Source: Bacteroidota bacterium
Lineage (GTDB): Bacteria; Bacteroidota; Bacteroidia; Chitinophagales; Chitinophagaceae
Length of the DNA stretch: 64,000 nucleotides
Direction of reading: 5' to 3'
Assembly: GCA_947457075.1 (NCBI GenBank)
Contig: CANGUG010000003.1
Span: 62,001-126,000, forward strand
The translations under genes and the position numbers were made by a program. A model generated the notes under the pieces. The model did no database searches. It was given only the letters and a program-made list of their open reading frames with translations, and was not told where the DNA came from. Positions 36,808 to 46,088 of this stretch are shown here, one piece after another. Each line of letters starts with the position of its first letter. Positions within the stretch are counted from its first letter, which is position 1.

Positions 36808-37161
36808 CTAGTTACGGCTTTTTTCAATAGATACGGTAGTGTTTCCCTCGAATTGTGCTATGGGTAATTTTTGTTTTGTGATAGCAACTTGAACCTTTAT
36901 AGCCATTGGGAATTTTTCTAAAATTTGGTGGGCGATGGTTCCTACTAATGTTTCCAATAAGGGTGTAGGTACCAACATTATTGACCTCACTAAATTATAG
37001 ACATCGACATAGTCAATGGTTTGATTAATATGATCGATGATTGTATCCTTGGATAGTAATTCAACATGTACATCTACAAAAAAGGTATTACCTATTTTCT
37101 TTTCTTCCTCATATAATCCATGGTACCCATAAAATTCAAGGTTGGTAAGGCTAATACGCAT
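36808..37161 (-). CDS. folB: Dihydroneopterin aldolase
   Basis: Cleaves dihydroneopterin to 6-hydroxymethyl-dihydropterin and glycolaldehyde in folate synthesis. The 117-residue length, the opening LTNLEFYGYHGLYEEEKKIGNTFFVDV with the Tyr-His-Gly, and VETLVGTIAHQIL-like LLETLVGTIAHQIL near 70 fit the family; the C-terminal KQKLPIAQFEGNTTVSIE carries the catalytic Lys. It follows trxB by 10 bp in the same operon. Confidence 0.93.
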   Translation of the reverse strand: MRISLTNLEFYGYHGLYEEEKKIGNTFFVDVHVELLSKDTIIDHINQTIDYVDVYNLVRSIMLVPTPLLETLVGTIAHQILEKFPMAIKVQVAITKQKLPIAQFEGNTTVSIEKSRN

Positions 37162-37171
37162 TGTAGTTAAA

Positions 37172-38107
37172 TTAGTGTCCTTTTGCTGTTAAATAGCGTT
37201 CTGCATCTAATGCAGCCATACAGCCACTTCCTGCAGCAGTAACTGCCTGGCGATAATTTTTATCTTGTACATCACCTGCAGCAAAAACACCTTCAACATT
37301 TGTTTTGGTAGTACCTGGCTGAGTAGTGATATAGCCTGTTTCATCCATCGTAAGATAATCTTTGAAAATATCACTATTGGGTTTGTGTCCAATGGCAACA
37401 AAAAATGCACTCACTGGAATTTCTTGTAATTCGTTGGTTTGATTATTTTTAATACGTACAGCCTGAACCGTTTTCTCTCCTAAAATTTCATCGGTTTCAG
37501 AATTAAAATACACTTTAATATTAGGTGTATTCAATACCCTATCCTGCATTACTTTACTTGCACGCATTTGATTTTTTCTTACAATCATATGCACGGTTGT
37601 ACACATCTTTGATAAATAATGTGCTTCTTCTGCAGCTGTATCTCCAGCACCTACAATTGCTACTTCTTTTCCTTTAAAAAAGAATCCATCACATACAGCA
37701 CATGCACTTACTCCAAAACCATTCAAGCGTTCTTCACTGGGAATACCCAACCATTTTGCACTTGCTCCTGTTGAAATAATTACAGCATCGGCTTCAATAA
37801 TTTTTTCATCATCAATCCAAACCTTTTTTACTTCCCCACTAAAGTCAACCTTGGTTGCCAATCCGTATCTAATATCAGCACCCATACGTGCTGCTTGTTT
37901 CTCAAAATTTACCATCATTTCTGGTCCTTGAATTCCATCAGGGAAACCAGGATAATTTTCCACTTCAGTCGTAATAGTTAACTGCCCCCCTGGTTGAATT
38001 CCTTGATATAAAAGTGGTTTCATGTTGGCACGAGCCGCATAAATAGCAGCGGTATATCCAGCAGGTCCAGAACCAATTATTAAAATGCTTACTTTTTCCG
38101 TTTCCAT
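37172..38107 (-). CDS. trxB: Thioredoxin reductase
   Basis: NADPH-dependent FAD flavoprotein that reduces thioredoxin. FAD motif IIGSGPAGYTAA at about residues 10-21, redox pair CAVC at about 136-139, NADPH motif AIVGAGDTAAEEA at about 149-161, and C-terminal GVFAAGDVQDKNYRQAVTAAGSG near 280 are all present in the 311-residue protein. Its partner trxA lies 21 kb away. It forms an operon with folB and is separated from rpoD by a terminator. Confidence 0.96.
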   Translation of the reverse strand: METEKVSILIIGSGPAGYTAAIYAARANMKPLLYQGIQPGGQLTITTEVENYPGFPDGIQGPEMMVNFEKQAARMGADIRYGLATKVDFSGEVKKVWIDDEKIIEADAVIISTGASAKWLGIPSEERLNGFGVSACAVCDGFFFKGKEVAIVGAGDTAAEEAHYLSKMCTTVHMIVRKNQMRASKVMQDRVLNTPNIKVYFNSETDEILGEKTVQAVRIKNNQTNELQEIPVSAFFVAIGHKPNSDIFKDYLTMDETGYITTQPGTTKTNVEGVFAAGDVQDKNYRQAVTAAGSGCMAALDAERYLTAKGH

Positions 38108-38158
38108 AATTTTTAATTTAAAGTATCATTTGTTACAATGATAAAATAGTAGTTATAA

Positions 38159-38193
38159 AAAAGCCCCGACAAGTTTTTATTGTTGGGGCTTTT
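38159..38193 (-). terminator. Terminator of rpoD
   Basis: On the minus strand AAGCCCCAACAA pairs with TTGTCGGGGCTT, including one A-C mismatch, followed by a run of six T. It stands 17 bases past the sigma factor stop. Confidence 0.88.
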
Positions 38194-38209
38194 CAAATAT
38201 TATTCATGA

Positions 38210-39067
38210 TTAGCCCAAATAAGCTTTTAACGCATTACTATATCTTGCTTTTTGCAAACGTTTAATAGCACGTTCTTTAATTTGTCTAATTCTTTCCTTT
38301 GTTAAATCATACTTAATACCAATTTGTTCAATGGTAACACCATTTTCACCATCTAATCCAAAATAGGCATTCACAATTTCTGCTTCTCTTGGGCTTAATG
38401 ATTTAAGTACACGACGAATTTCTTCTCTTAAAGAATCTTTCATTACATCTTCATCGGTATCGTCTCCTCCTTCTAATAAATCACCCATAGCCACGTCCTC
38501 CGCCTCATGCACTGGTGCATCTAATGAAGTGTGACGTGTATTGGATTGGAATATATTGTTGATTTCTGTTTCAGACATTTCTAAAATACCCGCCAACTCC
38601 TCCGTACTTGGTTCACGCTCATGCTCTTGTTCAAAAGCCATGTATGCTTTGTTCGCCTTATTATAGGTACCAATTTTATTTTGAGGTAAACGCACTAAAC
38701 GACCTTGTTCAGCCAAAGCTTGCAAAATGGATTGACGAATCCACCATACTGCATAAGAAATAAACTTAAATCCTTTTGTTTCATCAAAACGTTGAGCTGC
38801 TTTAATCAATCCTAAATTACCCTCATTGATTAAATCACTTAAGGACAAACCTTGGTGTTGATATTGTTTTGCAACAGATACCACAAAACGCAAATTGGCT
38901 TGAACCAATTCATCTAACGCACGTTGGTCGCCCATTTTAATTTGTTGCGCTAAGGTGGTTTCCCTTTCAGGATTAATCATTGAAATTTTAGAAATCTCTT
39001 GTAAGTACTTTTCAACCGCTTGAGAGTCTCTGTTCGTAATCTGTGTAGCAATTTTAAGCTGCCTCAT
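38210..39067 (-). CDS. rpoD: Primary RNA polymerase sigma factor (RpoD/SigA type)
   Basis: Directs RNA polymerase to housekeeping promoters. The 285-residue protein is the short form found in Bacteroidota: no region 1.1. It has region 1.2 (VEKYLQEISKISMINPERET near residue 18), region 2 (LRFVVSVAKQYQHQGLSLSDLINEGNLGLIKAAQRFD near 60-95, WWIRQSILQALAEQ near 107), region 3, and region 4 (LSPREAEIVNAYFGLDGENGVTIEQIG...RIRQIKERAIKRLQ near 222-275). This form is known to recognise -33 TTTG and -7 TAnnTTTG, which is found at this gene itself. Confidence 0.95.
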   Translation of the reverse strand: MRQLKIATQITNRDSQAVEKYLQEISKISMINPERETTLAQQIKMGDQRALDELVQANLRFVVSVAKQYQHQGLSLSDLINEGNLGLIKAAQRFDETKGFKFISYAVWWIRQSILQALAEQGRLVRLPQNKIGTYNKANKAYMAFEQEHEREPSTEELAGILEMSETEINNIFQSNTRHTSLDAPVHEAEDVAMGDLLEGGDDTDEDVMKDSLREEIRRVLKSLSPREAEIVNAYFGLDGENGVTIEQIGIKYDLTKERIRQIKERAIKRLQKARYSNALKAYLG

Positions 39068-39129
39068 GCAATGAATTTATTTATAGTATAACGATAGAAA
39101 CACTAAAATAGTATAGTGTTGCTAGTCTG

Positions 39130-39161
39130 CAAAGGTACAATTTAGTAGCGAATTATACAAA
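39130..39161 (-). promoter_or_regulatory. Full -33/-7 promoter of rpoD
   Basis: Minus strand reads TTTG, then 20 bases, then TACCTTTG, a textbook Bacteroidota promoter (TTTG...TAnnTTTG). The -7 element ends about 63 bases before the ATG. Best promoter match that I found in the window. Confidence 0.75.
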
Positions 39162-39284
39162 TATTGATTATAAAGGAGTTAAAGCCCTATTTTAAGTCAA
39201 AATCCGCCCTATACGGGGACAATATTTAGTCATTTTTAACCCTTTTTTTAAGGATTATCCCCCCTCTAGATTTATCTTCGCAGC

Positions 39285-40298
39285 ATGATTGACTATCGAT
39301 CCGATACCGTTACCCAACCTACCCCTGAAATGTTGGCATTTATGCAATCGGCCCCTGTGGGCGATGATGTTTTTGGGGAGGATCCAAGTATCAATGCTTT
39401 AGAAAGGATTACTGCAGCTAAATTTGGTATGGAAGCTGGTTTATTTTGCCCTAGTGGCACAATGACCAACCAATTGGCTATAAAAACACATACTCAAGCG
39501 GGAGACGAAGTTATATGCGACCGATTGTCACATATTTACCAATATGAGGGAGGTGGGATTGCTTTTAATTCGGGATGTTCTGTTCAATTATTGGAAGGAA
39601 ACCGAGGTATTTTAACTGCCCATCAAATTCTAGGAGGCATTAATGCCGAAGATGTACATAAACCCATTACTAGACTAGTAAGCCTTGAAAATACCAGTAA
39701 TCGTGGAGGAGGTGCATGCTATAATTTTGAAACCTTTAAACAAATTAAAGAAGTTACTAGCTCCCATGGCTTAGGGTTACATTTGGATGGTGCCAGAATA
39801 TTTAACGCCATAGTGCATAAAAAAGAGGCACCTGTTTTATATGGCCAGGTATTTGATTCCATTTCTGTTTGTTTAAGTAAAGGGTTGGGCGCCCCTGTTG
39901 GAAGTGTTTTAGTAGGGTCCCATACTTTTATTAAAAAAGCTAGAAGATGGAGAAAAGTTTTTGGTGGAGGAATGCGTCAAGCTGGATATTTAGCAGCTGC
40001 AGGTATTTATGCTTTAGAACACCATATTGAACGTTTAGCCCAAGATCATACAAACGCCCTAGTTTTAAGTGAGGAGCTAGCAAAAAAGGATTTTGTGGAA
40101 TCTATCCTATCCGTTGAAACCAATATTGTCATTGCAACCATTGGAGGTAAGTATTCCGCGGCAAGTTTGGCAGCTGCTCTTAAAGAAAAAGGAATTTTAG
40201 CGATTGCCATGACTCCTACTCAAATAAGATTTGTTTTTCATTTAGATATCACAGAGGATCATTTAGCACAAACCATTGATATCATCAACAGTTTATAA
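39285..40298 (+). CDS. ltaE: Low-specificity L-threonine aldolase
   Basis: PLP enzyme cleaving threonine or allo-threonine to glycine and acetaldehyde. The 337 residues start with [15 protein letters not shown] and [15 protein letters not shown], both hallmarks, and continue with [25 protein letters not shown] near 167 (Asp to the pyridine nitrogen) and [14 protein letters not shown] near 195, where Lys is the Schiff-base residue. It is followed by pgi after 29 bp and probably shares its transcript. Confidence 0.94.
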   Translation: MIDYRSDTVTQPTPEMLAFMQSAPVGDDVFGEDPSINALERITAAKFGMEAGLFCPSGTMTNQLAIKTHTQAGDEVICDRLSHIYQYEGGGIAFNSGCSVQLLEGNRGILTAHQILGGINAEDVHKPITRLVSLENTSNRGGGACYNFETFKQIKEVTSSHGLGLHLDGARIFNAIVHKKEAPVLYGQVFDSISVCLSKGLGAPVGSVLVGSHTFIKKARRWRKVFGGGMRQAGYLAAAGIYALEHHIERLAQDHTNALVLSEELAKKDFVESILSVETNIVIATIGGKYSAASLAAALKEKGILAIAMTPTQIRFVFHLDITEDHLAQTIDIINSL

Positions 40299-40327
40299 GC
40301 CATCATCAAATATAATAAGAAGCATAA

Positions 40328-41986
40328 ATGTTAGAAAGAATTAACCCAACAACCACTCAAGCTTGGTTTGTATTAAAAAAACACCATGAAGATGAAATGA
40401 ATCGTAAGCACATGCGCGATTTATTTGCAGCAGATGAAAAAAGATTTGAAACCTATTCTATTGCTACTTCAGAAATTTTATTTGATTATTCGAAGAATAT
40501 TATCACCGATAAAACAAAGCAACTTTTGTTGCAATTGGCTAAAGAGTGTAATGTAAAAGAAGCCATTGAAGCACAGTTTTCAGGACAGGCAATTAATGAA
40601 ACAGAAAATCGTGCTGTATTACATACTGCATTAAGAAATTTTTCAGATAAGCCAGTATTATTAGAGGGTAATGATGTGATGCCAGATATCAAACGTGTTT
40701 TACATCAAATGAAAACCTTTTGTAACACTATTCATAGTGGGGAACATAAAGGCTATACAGGAAAGAAAATTTCTACGATTGTTAATATTGGCATTGGTGG
40801 TAGTGATTTAGGTCCAGTGATGGTTACAGAAGCCTTAAAGCCTTATTGGGTTGATGGTATTCAAGTATATTTTGTGAGCAATGTAGATGGAACACATATT
40901 GCTGAAACATTGAAAAAAGTAAATGCAGAAGAAACTTTATTTTTAATTGCGTCCAAAACATTTACTACCCAAGAAACCATGACCAATGCACATACTGCTA
41001 GAACATGGTTTTTAGAACATGCGAAAGAAGAAGCACATATCGCCACACATTTCGTTGCCCTCAGCACCAATGAAAAAGCAGTAAATGCATTTGGAATTAT
41101 CAGTAAAAATATGTTTGAATTTTGGGACTGGGTTGGTGGAAGATATTCACTATGGAGTGCCATTGGCCTATCCATTGCATTAACTATTGGGTATGAAAAT
41201 TTTGAAGCGCTACTAAAAGGGGCACATGATGCTGATAATCATTTTAGAGAAACGCCTTTTGATAAAAATATTCCGGTAATCATGGCATTATTAGGCATTT
41301 GGTACACTAATTTTTTTGGGGCACAAAGTGAAGCTATCCTACCCTATGACCAATATTTACACCGATTCGCTGCCTATTTCCAACAAGGCAATATGGAAAG
41401 CAATGGAAAATTTATTGACCGAAAAGGAACAGCTGTAAACTATGCAACAGGTCCAGTTATTTGGGGAGAACCGGGCACCAACGGCCAACATGCATTTTAC
41501 CAATTAATTCACCAAGGTACTTTAGTCATTCCTTGTGATTTTATTGCTCCTGCACAAAGTCATAATCCAATTGGCGATCACCACGATAAATTGTTGAGTA
41601 ATTATTTTGCACAAACTGAAGCATTATTAAATGGCAAAACACAATCCGAAGTGATAGCAGAATTAAAAGCCACCAATAAATCAGCTAAGGAAATTGAGTT
41701 TCTAACTCCATTTAAAGTATTTGCAGGCAATAAACCAACCAATTCTTTTTTGTTGAAAAAAATTACTCCATCAAGTTTAGGATTTTTAATTGCATGTTAT
41801 GAACATAAAATATATACGCAAGGGGTAATTTGGAATATTTTTAGTTATGACCAATGGGGTGTAGAATTAGGCAAACAATTAGCTAATAAAATTTTACCTG
41901 AATTAGGAAATGAGGAAATAGTAAAAGGACATGATTCTTCTACCAATGGATTAATTAATCAATTTAAAAACTGGAAGAAAGCTTAA
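40328..41986 (+). CDS. pgi: Glucose-6-phosphate isomerase
   Basis: Interconverts glucose-6-phosphate and fructose-6-phosphate. The 552-residue length is that of the long, E. coli/eukaryote-like type. Motifs: [18 protein letters not shown] near residues 155-172, [17 protein letters not shown] near 266-282 (family signature with Arg), [18 protein letters not shown] near 380 with catalytic His, and the C-terminal [14 protein letters not shown] near 503, containing the conserved Lys. It is in tandem with ltaE and the GNAT gene. Confidence 0.96.
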   Translation: MLERINPTTTQAWFVLKKHHEDEMNRKHMRDLFAADEKRFETYSIATSEILFDYSKNIITDKTKQLLLQLAKECNVKEAIEAQFSGQAINETENRAVLHTALRNFSDKPVLLEGNDVMPDIKRVLHQMKTFCNTIHSGEHKGYTGKKISTIVNIGIGGSDLGPVMVTEALKPYWVDGIQVYFVSNVDGTHIAETLKKVNAEETLFLIASKTFTTQETMTNAHTARTWFLEHAKEEAHIATHFVALSTNEKAVNAFGIISKNMFEFWDWVGGRYSLWSAIGLSIALTIGYENFEALLKGAHDADNHFRETPFDKNIPVIMALLGIWYTNFFGAQSEAILPYDQYLHRFAAYFQQGNMESNGKFIDRKGTAVNYATGPVIWGEPGTNGQHAFYQLIHQGTLVIPCDFIAPAQSHNPIGDHHDKLLSNYFAQTEALLNGKTQSEVIAELKATNKSAKEIEFLTPFKVFAGNKPTNSFLLKKITPSSLGFLIACYEHKIYTQGVIWNIFSYDQWGVELGKQLANKILPELGNEEIVKGHDSSTNGLINQFKNWKKA

Positions 41987-42009
41987 TTTCCTTCCAAAAT
42001 CATTCCCCA

Positions 42010-42498
42010 ATGTCAACTGATATACAAATAAGACCCATTGCTCCCAATGATAATGTTGCTTTGGCTAAAGTTATCAGAGACACTTTAACTGAGTTTGGTG
42101 CCAACAAACCTGGTACGGTTTATTTTGATCCAACGACAGATGCATTGTATGAACTGTTTAGAACTCCTGGCGCCGTTTACTTTGTTGCCACTATTGACAA
42201 CACCCTAGTGGGTGGTTGTGGCATTTATCCTACTGAAAATTTACCCAATGGGACTTGTGAATTAGTGAAATTATATTTGAAAACGGAAGCACGTGGAACC
42301 GGACTTGGTAAACAATTACTAGAAATATCTATGCAGTGGGCAAAAGATAATGGCTATTCGCAGGTTTACCTGGAATCAATGCCCGAGCTAGACAAAGCTG
42401 TTTCTATTTACGAAAAACTGGGCTTTATAAGAATTCAACAACCACTTGGAAATAGTGGTCATTGTGGTTGTGATATTTGGATGACCAAACAATTGTAA
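42010..42498 (+). CDS. GNAT-family N-acetyltransferase
   Basis: A 162-residue acetyl-CoA-dependent transferase with unknown acceptor. The acetyl-CoA loop LYLKTEARGTGLGKQLLEISMQWAKD is near residues 88-113 with the Q/R-x-x-G-x-G/A pattern RGTGLG, and KLGFIRI near 137 is the common C-terminal GNAT motif. It is 23 bp after pgi and ends before a hairpin. Confidence 0.9.
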   Translation: MSTDIQIRPIAPNDNVALAKVIRDTLTEFGANKPGTVYFDPTTDALYELFRTPGAVYFVATIDNTLVGGCGIYPTENLPNGTCELVKLYLKTEARGTGLGKQLLEISMQWAKDNGYSQVYLESMPELDKAVSIYEKLGFIRIQQPLGNSGHCGCDIWMTKQL

Positions 42499-42504
42499 TA
42501 ATGA

Positions 42505-42535
42505 ATAAAGCCCGATCTTCTGGAACGGGCTTTAT
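42505..42535. terminator. Terminator after GNAT gene
   Basis: ATAAAGCCCG and CGGGCTTTAT form a 10-bp stem with an 11-base loop. The T tract is short, so it is a moderate terminator, possibly shared with convergent DUF3276. Confidence 0.7.
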
Positions 42536-42560
42536 ATTTATATCTAATTGATTATAGAAA

Positions 42561-43091
42561 TTACCATTTATCTACTTCTTCACTACTTAAATTGTCCCCT
42601 TGACTAGCAGGTGTATCACGCGCTTCAAGTGGCTTTTTTTCAGTAATGGAAGCTGGGTCAATATCAGTTTCAGGGGTAGCTTCAACTGTTGGCATTACTT
42701 GGCTAACTGTGGAAACAACGTTATCAGCTACATATGAATGTTGACTTTCAGCAACCTGTGATGGATTATTTCCAAATTCATCTTGTCCATATTCATCATG
42801 GTTAAATGCATCAAAATCAAAATCAGGCATTAACTCTGTTTTTACATGATCAATCGCTTCTGTAATTGCTTTTAAAAACTTATTAAAATCCTCTTTGTAC
42901 AAGAAAATTTTATGGCGATCATATCCATTATTGTCAAAGCGTTTTCTACTTTCTGTAATGGTTAAAAAATAATCATTGCCACGTGTAGCCCTTACATCAA
43001 AAAAATAGGTTCTACGCTTACCTGCACGAATTCTTGTACTATAAACACTTTCGTTTTTTTTGTCATTTTGCTCAAAATTCCCGTTCTCCAT
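42561..43091 (-). CDS. DUF3276 / PUR-alpha-like nucleic-acid-binding protein
   Basis: About 176 residues. The core TRIRAGKRRTYFFDVRATRGNDYFLTITESRKRF...KIFLYKEDFNKF (about residues 18-75) is the PUR repeat-like DUF3276 domain, whose relatives bind single-stranded DNA or RNA. The C-terminal half (about 80-176) is a Glu, Asp, Thr, Ser-rich disordered tail. The role in Bacteroidota is not known. The ATG at 43091 is chosen; an in-frame ATG at 43100 would extend it by three residues. It faces the GNAT gene and follows the ABC transporter gene in the same direction. Confidence 0.85.
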   Translation of the reverse strand: MENGNFEQNDKKNESVYSTRIRAGKRRTYFFDVRATRGNDYFLTITESRKRFDNNGYDRHKIFLYKEDFNKFLKAITEAIDHVKTELMPDFDFDAFNHDEYGQDEFGNNPSQVAESQHSYVADNVVSTVSQVMPTVEATPETDIDPASITEKKPLEARDTPASQGDNLSSEEVDKW

Positions 43092-43164
43092 AGGTATCAT
43101 TTTCAATTTATTAGTCTAAAATATAGAAATTGATTGAAAAATGAAAATTTTGAAATGATAAATT

Positions 43165-44985
43165 TTAACCCTCTTTTTGAGATTGCTGGGTTTTATAAAG
43201 GTCGGCATATAATCCATTTTTAACTAACAAACTTTCGTGTGTGCCCATTTCAGCGATATTCCCCTCTTGTAAATAGATAATTAGGTCAAAATGAAAACTG
43301 AAAAATATACGATGTGTTATAAATAAAGCTGTTTTCCCTTCCAAATCCTTACTTAATTGAGTTAGTATAGATTGTTCCGTTTTGGCGTCAACAGCACTAA
43401 GACAGTCATCAAAAATGTATATAGAAGGTTTTTTTATAATAGTACGAGCAATACTCACTCTTTGCTTTTGTCCTCCACTTAATGTAGTTCCTCGCTCCCC
43501 TATTAAAGTTTCGAATTCTTTGTTTAATTGTTGTATTTCTTGATAAACATTAGCTGTTTTTGTTGCGTCAATTAAAGATTGATTTTCAGAAACTTGATGA
43601 ATGCCAAATTGTATATTATTTTTTATAGAATCACTAAATAAAAAAACATCTTGTTGTACATATCCAATTGCCTTTCTTAAATCCTGCACATTCAAATCCC
43701 GAATATCCATTCCATCAATTTTAATGGTACCCCTATTCGGATCATACATACGGGTTAATAACTGGGCAATACTTGATTTGCCAGCACCCGTTTTACCTAA
43801 AATCAATACTTTTTGACCTGCTTGAATTTGTAAATCAAAATCATGCAAGGCTTTGACTCCCGAATGAGGATATATGAAATTTACGTGATCAAATTTTATT
43901 TCACCTTTTAAACTACTAAAGTCAGTAAAATTAACTTTTGTTTGAATATTAGGGGTTATGGATAAAAATTCATTAAGTCTTTTTTGAGAAGCAGCGGCTC
44001 TCTGAATCATACTTGCTGTCCAACCAATGGCACTTACAGGAAAGGTTAACATATTGATATAAATTACAAACTCAATAATGGTACCCACTTTACTGGGGTC
44101 CTGATAAGCTTGTATCCCCCCAAGGAAAATGGTGAGCAAAGTACTTAAACCAATCATCAATGACATGGAGGGTGTATAAATAGCCTCAACTTTTGCAAGG
44201 CTTACTGCATTTTTACGATAGAGTTCGCTGTTCTTTTTGAAAAATCCAAGCATGGCCCCTTCTTGAACAAATGACTTAATCACCCTTATACCAGAATAAG
44301 ATTCTTGAGCATTAGTGGTCAAATCAGAAAGCTGTTCTTGTATTTGTTCACTCTTTTTATTAATAATACTATTTACAATATAAATTGTAATTGCGAGTAT
44401 TGGTAAGGGGGATAAAACATATAAACTCAACAGCACATCCTTACTGAACATATTAAATAAACAAAAACCAATTAAAGATATCAAATTGATAAGATACATT
44501 AAGGAAGGTCCCGTGTACATTCTTACCCTGCTTACATCCTCAGACATTCTGTTCATTAAATCACCCGTGCTATGCGTTTTATAAAACTCAGTATCTAACT
44601 TTTGGTAATGCGCATATACTTGATTCTTTTGATCAAATTCAATATGACGACTCATTACAATAATTGTTTGTCGCATAAAAAACATAAAAACACTTCTAAT
44701 GATAGCGAGCGCTAAAATGGTTATGCTACAAAAAGTAATTAAAGATGAAAAGCTAAATTGATTACTTGCACTTAAATCAGTAATATAGGAGACAATCAAA
44801 TCCTCTTGTATGGGAGATACTGGTTTGCCCCCTGGTAACTTAGCTTGTACCAAACTAACTACATATCCAGTGATTTGAGGAGCTAAAACCGCTAAATAGT
44901 TGGTAGCAATCACCAATAGTATCCCTGTGAAAAACCGAAATCGATATTTCCAAAAAAACACATTTAAAGCAGCAAGTTCTTTCAC
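43165..44985 (-). CDS. ABC exporter with fused membrane and ATPase domains
   Basis: A 606-residue half-transporter: six membrane helices in about residues 15-310 and nucleotide-binding domain from about 355. Walker A GKTGAGKSS near 396, Q-loop YVQQDVF near 438, signature LSGGQKQRVSIART near 495, Walker B SIYIFDDCLSAVD near 516, switch His in FITHR near 549. Works as a dimer; the substrate is unknown (lipid or drug export by family). The start is a GTG; no in-frame ATG is usable upstream because of a stop codon. Sequence upstream holds the tRNA-Ser gene on the other strand. Confidence 0.92.
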   Translation of the reverse strand: MKELAALNVFFWKYRFRFFTGILLVIATNYLAVLAPQITGYVVSLVQAKLPGGKPVSPIQEDLIVSYITDLSASNQFSFSSLITFCSITILALAIIRSVFMFFMRQTIIVMSRHIEFDQKNQVYAHYQKLDTEFYKTHSTGDLMNRMSEDVSRVRMYTGPSLMYLINLISLIGFCLFNMFSKDVLLSLYVLSPLPILAITIYIVNSIINKKSEQIQEQLSDLTTNAQESYSGIRVIKSFVQEGAMLGFFKKNSELYRKNAVSLAKVEAIYTPSMSLMIGLSTLLTIFLGGIQAYQDPSKVGTIIEFVIYINMLTFPVSAIGWTASMIQRAAASQKRLNEFLSITPNIQTKVNFTDFSSLKGEIKFDHVNFIYPHSGVKALHDFDLQIQAGQKVLILGKTGAGKSSIAQLLTRMYDPNRGTIKIDGMDIRDLNVQDLRKAIGYVQQDVFLFSDSIKNNIQFGIHQVSENQSLIDATKTANVYQEIQQLNKEFETLIGERGTTLSGGQKQRVSIARTIIKKPSIYIFDDCLSAVDAKTEQSILTQLSKDLEGKTALFITHRIFFSFHFDLIIYLQEGNIAEMGTHESLLVKNGLYADLYKTQQSQKEG

Positions 44986-45097
44986 TTAGACCATTTTTGT
45001 AAAGATACTTAGTACTCAATTAATTAGCTGTTTTGTTTAATGGAATAAAAAGACATTATTTTTTGCATATTTCGGTTTCCTATCCTACATTTGCCGC

Positions 45098-45185
<88 letters not shown>

Positions 45186-45194
45186 ACCAATTCA

Positions 45195-45221
45195 AAAACC
45201 ACGATTAATCGTGGTTTTTTT
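45195..45221 (+). terminator. Terminator of tRNA-Ser
   Basis: AAACCACGAT-TA-ATCGTGGTTT is an almost perfect palindrome followed by a T run, 9 bases after the tRNA CCA end. Confidence 0.88.
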
Positions 45222-45312
45222 GTTTCCAAAAGTCACGAAGTGAATACATTTTTCGAAAAAATGAGGCATAAAGCTTGCTTTAATGCCGAATTTTGAAGAA
45301 AAGTGTGAAAAG

Positions 45313-45418
45313 GGCGAAGCCCTTTTTGGAAGTAAAAATAAGTGGCGAAGCCGCAGGTTTTTGAATTGGTTGAAGCCCCCCACCTAAGGGATGCCGGAAC
45401 GAAGTGACGGCAATCCAA
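45313..45418. repeat. 106-bp direct repeat, copy 1
   Basis: Starts GGCGAAGCCC and ends GGCAATCCAA. It matches copy 2 except for about 5 substitutions near positions 27-28 and 41-43 of the unit. Contains GGCGAAGCC mini-hairpins and the stem-forming GCCG...CGGC around GAACGAAGTGA. Confidence 0.9.
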
Positions 45419-45439
45419 CATTATTAATTTTAAATAAGT

Positions 45440-45545
45440 GGCGAAGCCCTTTTTGGAAGTAAAAACCAGTGGCGAAGCCTACGGTTTTTGAATTGGTTGA
45501 AGCCCCCCACCTAAGGGATGCCGGAACGAAGTGACGGCAATCCAA
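45440..45545. repeat. 106-bp direct repeat, copy 2
   Basis: Same length and nearly identical to copy 1, offset by 127 bp, with a 21-bp non-repeated spacer (45419-45439) between the two. Confidence 0.9.
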
Positions 45546-45594
45546 TAATAAAGTTGACGACAATCCAATTTATATATTTTGAAATTTAGTTATA

Positions 45595-45623
45595 TAAAAA
45601 AGGCCATCCAACAGGATGACCTT
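45595..45623 (-). terminator. Terminator of DUF1573 gene
   Basis: On the minus strand AAGG-T-CATCC pairs with GGATG-G-CCTT around TGTT, followed by a T run; 20 bases past the gene stop. Confidence 0.85.
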
Positions 45624-45642
45624 CCAATAATATTTTTTAATT

Positions 45643-46038
45643 TTAAGGTTGTACCCCTTCTCCGTGGAAACTGACCTGTTTATTTAGATTCCCACTAAAA
45701 AACAAGGTAGCTGCTTTAGAGAAAGCCCCAACAGCGCTACCATTAAATCCAAGAGTAACCACCGCCTTTTCGCCAGGCGCAATTACTTGACCTTTATTAT
45801 ATTTTGGAGTGGTACATCCACATCCTACCATCACATTTTCAATAGTAATGGGAGCAGAACTAATATTCTCAATACTTACATTAAACTCAGTCGCTTTACC
45901 TGTTGTAATTTTACCCATATCATAATTATCATTGGTAAATTTCAACACTTTGGTTATATCTACAGGCGCTTGTGTTGTTTGTGCATTCAAAGTAAGGGTA
46001 CCAAAAAATAAAACAATGGCAACTAAAATCTTTTTCAT
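45643..46038 (-). CDS. DUF1573 secreted protein
   Basis: A 131-residue protein with a signal peptide (MKKILVAIVLFFGTLTLNAQ, cleaved near residue 20). The body is the DUF1573 immunoglobulin-like beta sandwich with the recognisable FTNDNYDMGKI, FNVSIENISSAPITIENVMVGCGCTTPKY (paired cysteines at a turn) and KAVVTLGFNG segments. Common in Bacteroidota envelopes; function unknown. It has its own terminator. Confidence 0.88.
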   Translation of the reverse strand: MKKILVAIVLFFGTLTLNAQTTQAPVDITKVLKFTNDNYDMGKITTGKATEFNVSIENISSAPITIENVMVGCGCTTPKYNKGQVIAPGEKAVVTLGFNGSAVGAFSKAATLFFSGNLNKQVSFHGEGVQP

Positions 46039-46088
46039 AATTCATTGATTTAGAATTCAAATTTATACTATTTTATCTTAATATAAAG

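Larger units (their letters stand above)
45222..45594. other. Gene-free repeat-bearing stretch after tRNA-Ser
   Basis: Over 370 bases without a convincing gene. It holds two 106-bp direct repeats (separate entries), several short hairpins with a GAA loop (GGC-GAA-GCC, CAC-GAA-GTG), and a decayed partial copy of the repeat end at 45551-45568. Two short minus-strand open frames here have repeat-derived composition and no start signal, so I do not call them genes. Confidence 0.8.

Noticed and set aside
45192..45421. Two overlapping small minus-strand open frames (about 62-63 codons) after the tRNA
   Set aside because: They cover the tRNA terminator and repeat copy 1, with no start context. Their sequence reads as translated repeat DNA.
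45313..45545. CRISPR array or IS ends
   Set aside because: Only two 106-bp units in direct orientation, no transposase and no terminal inverted repeats.
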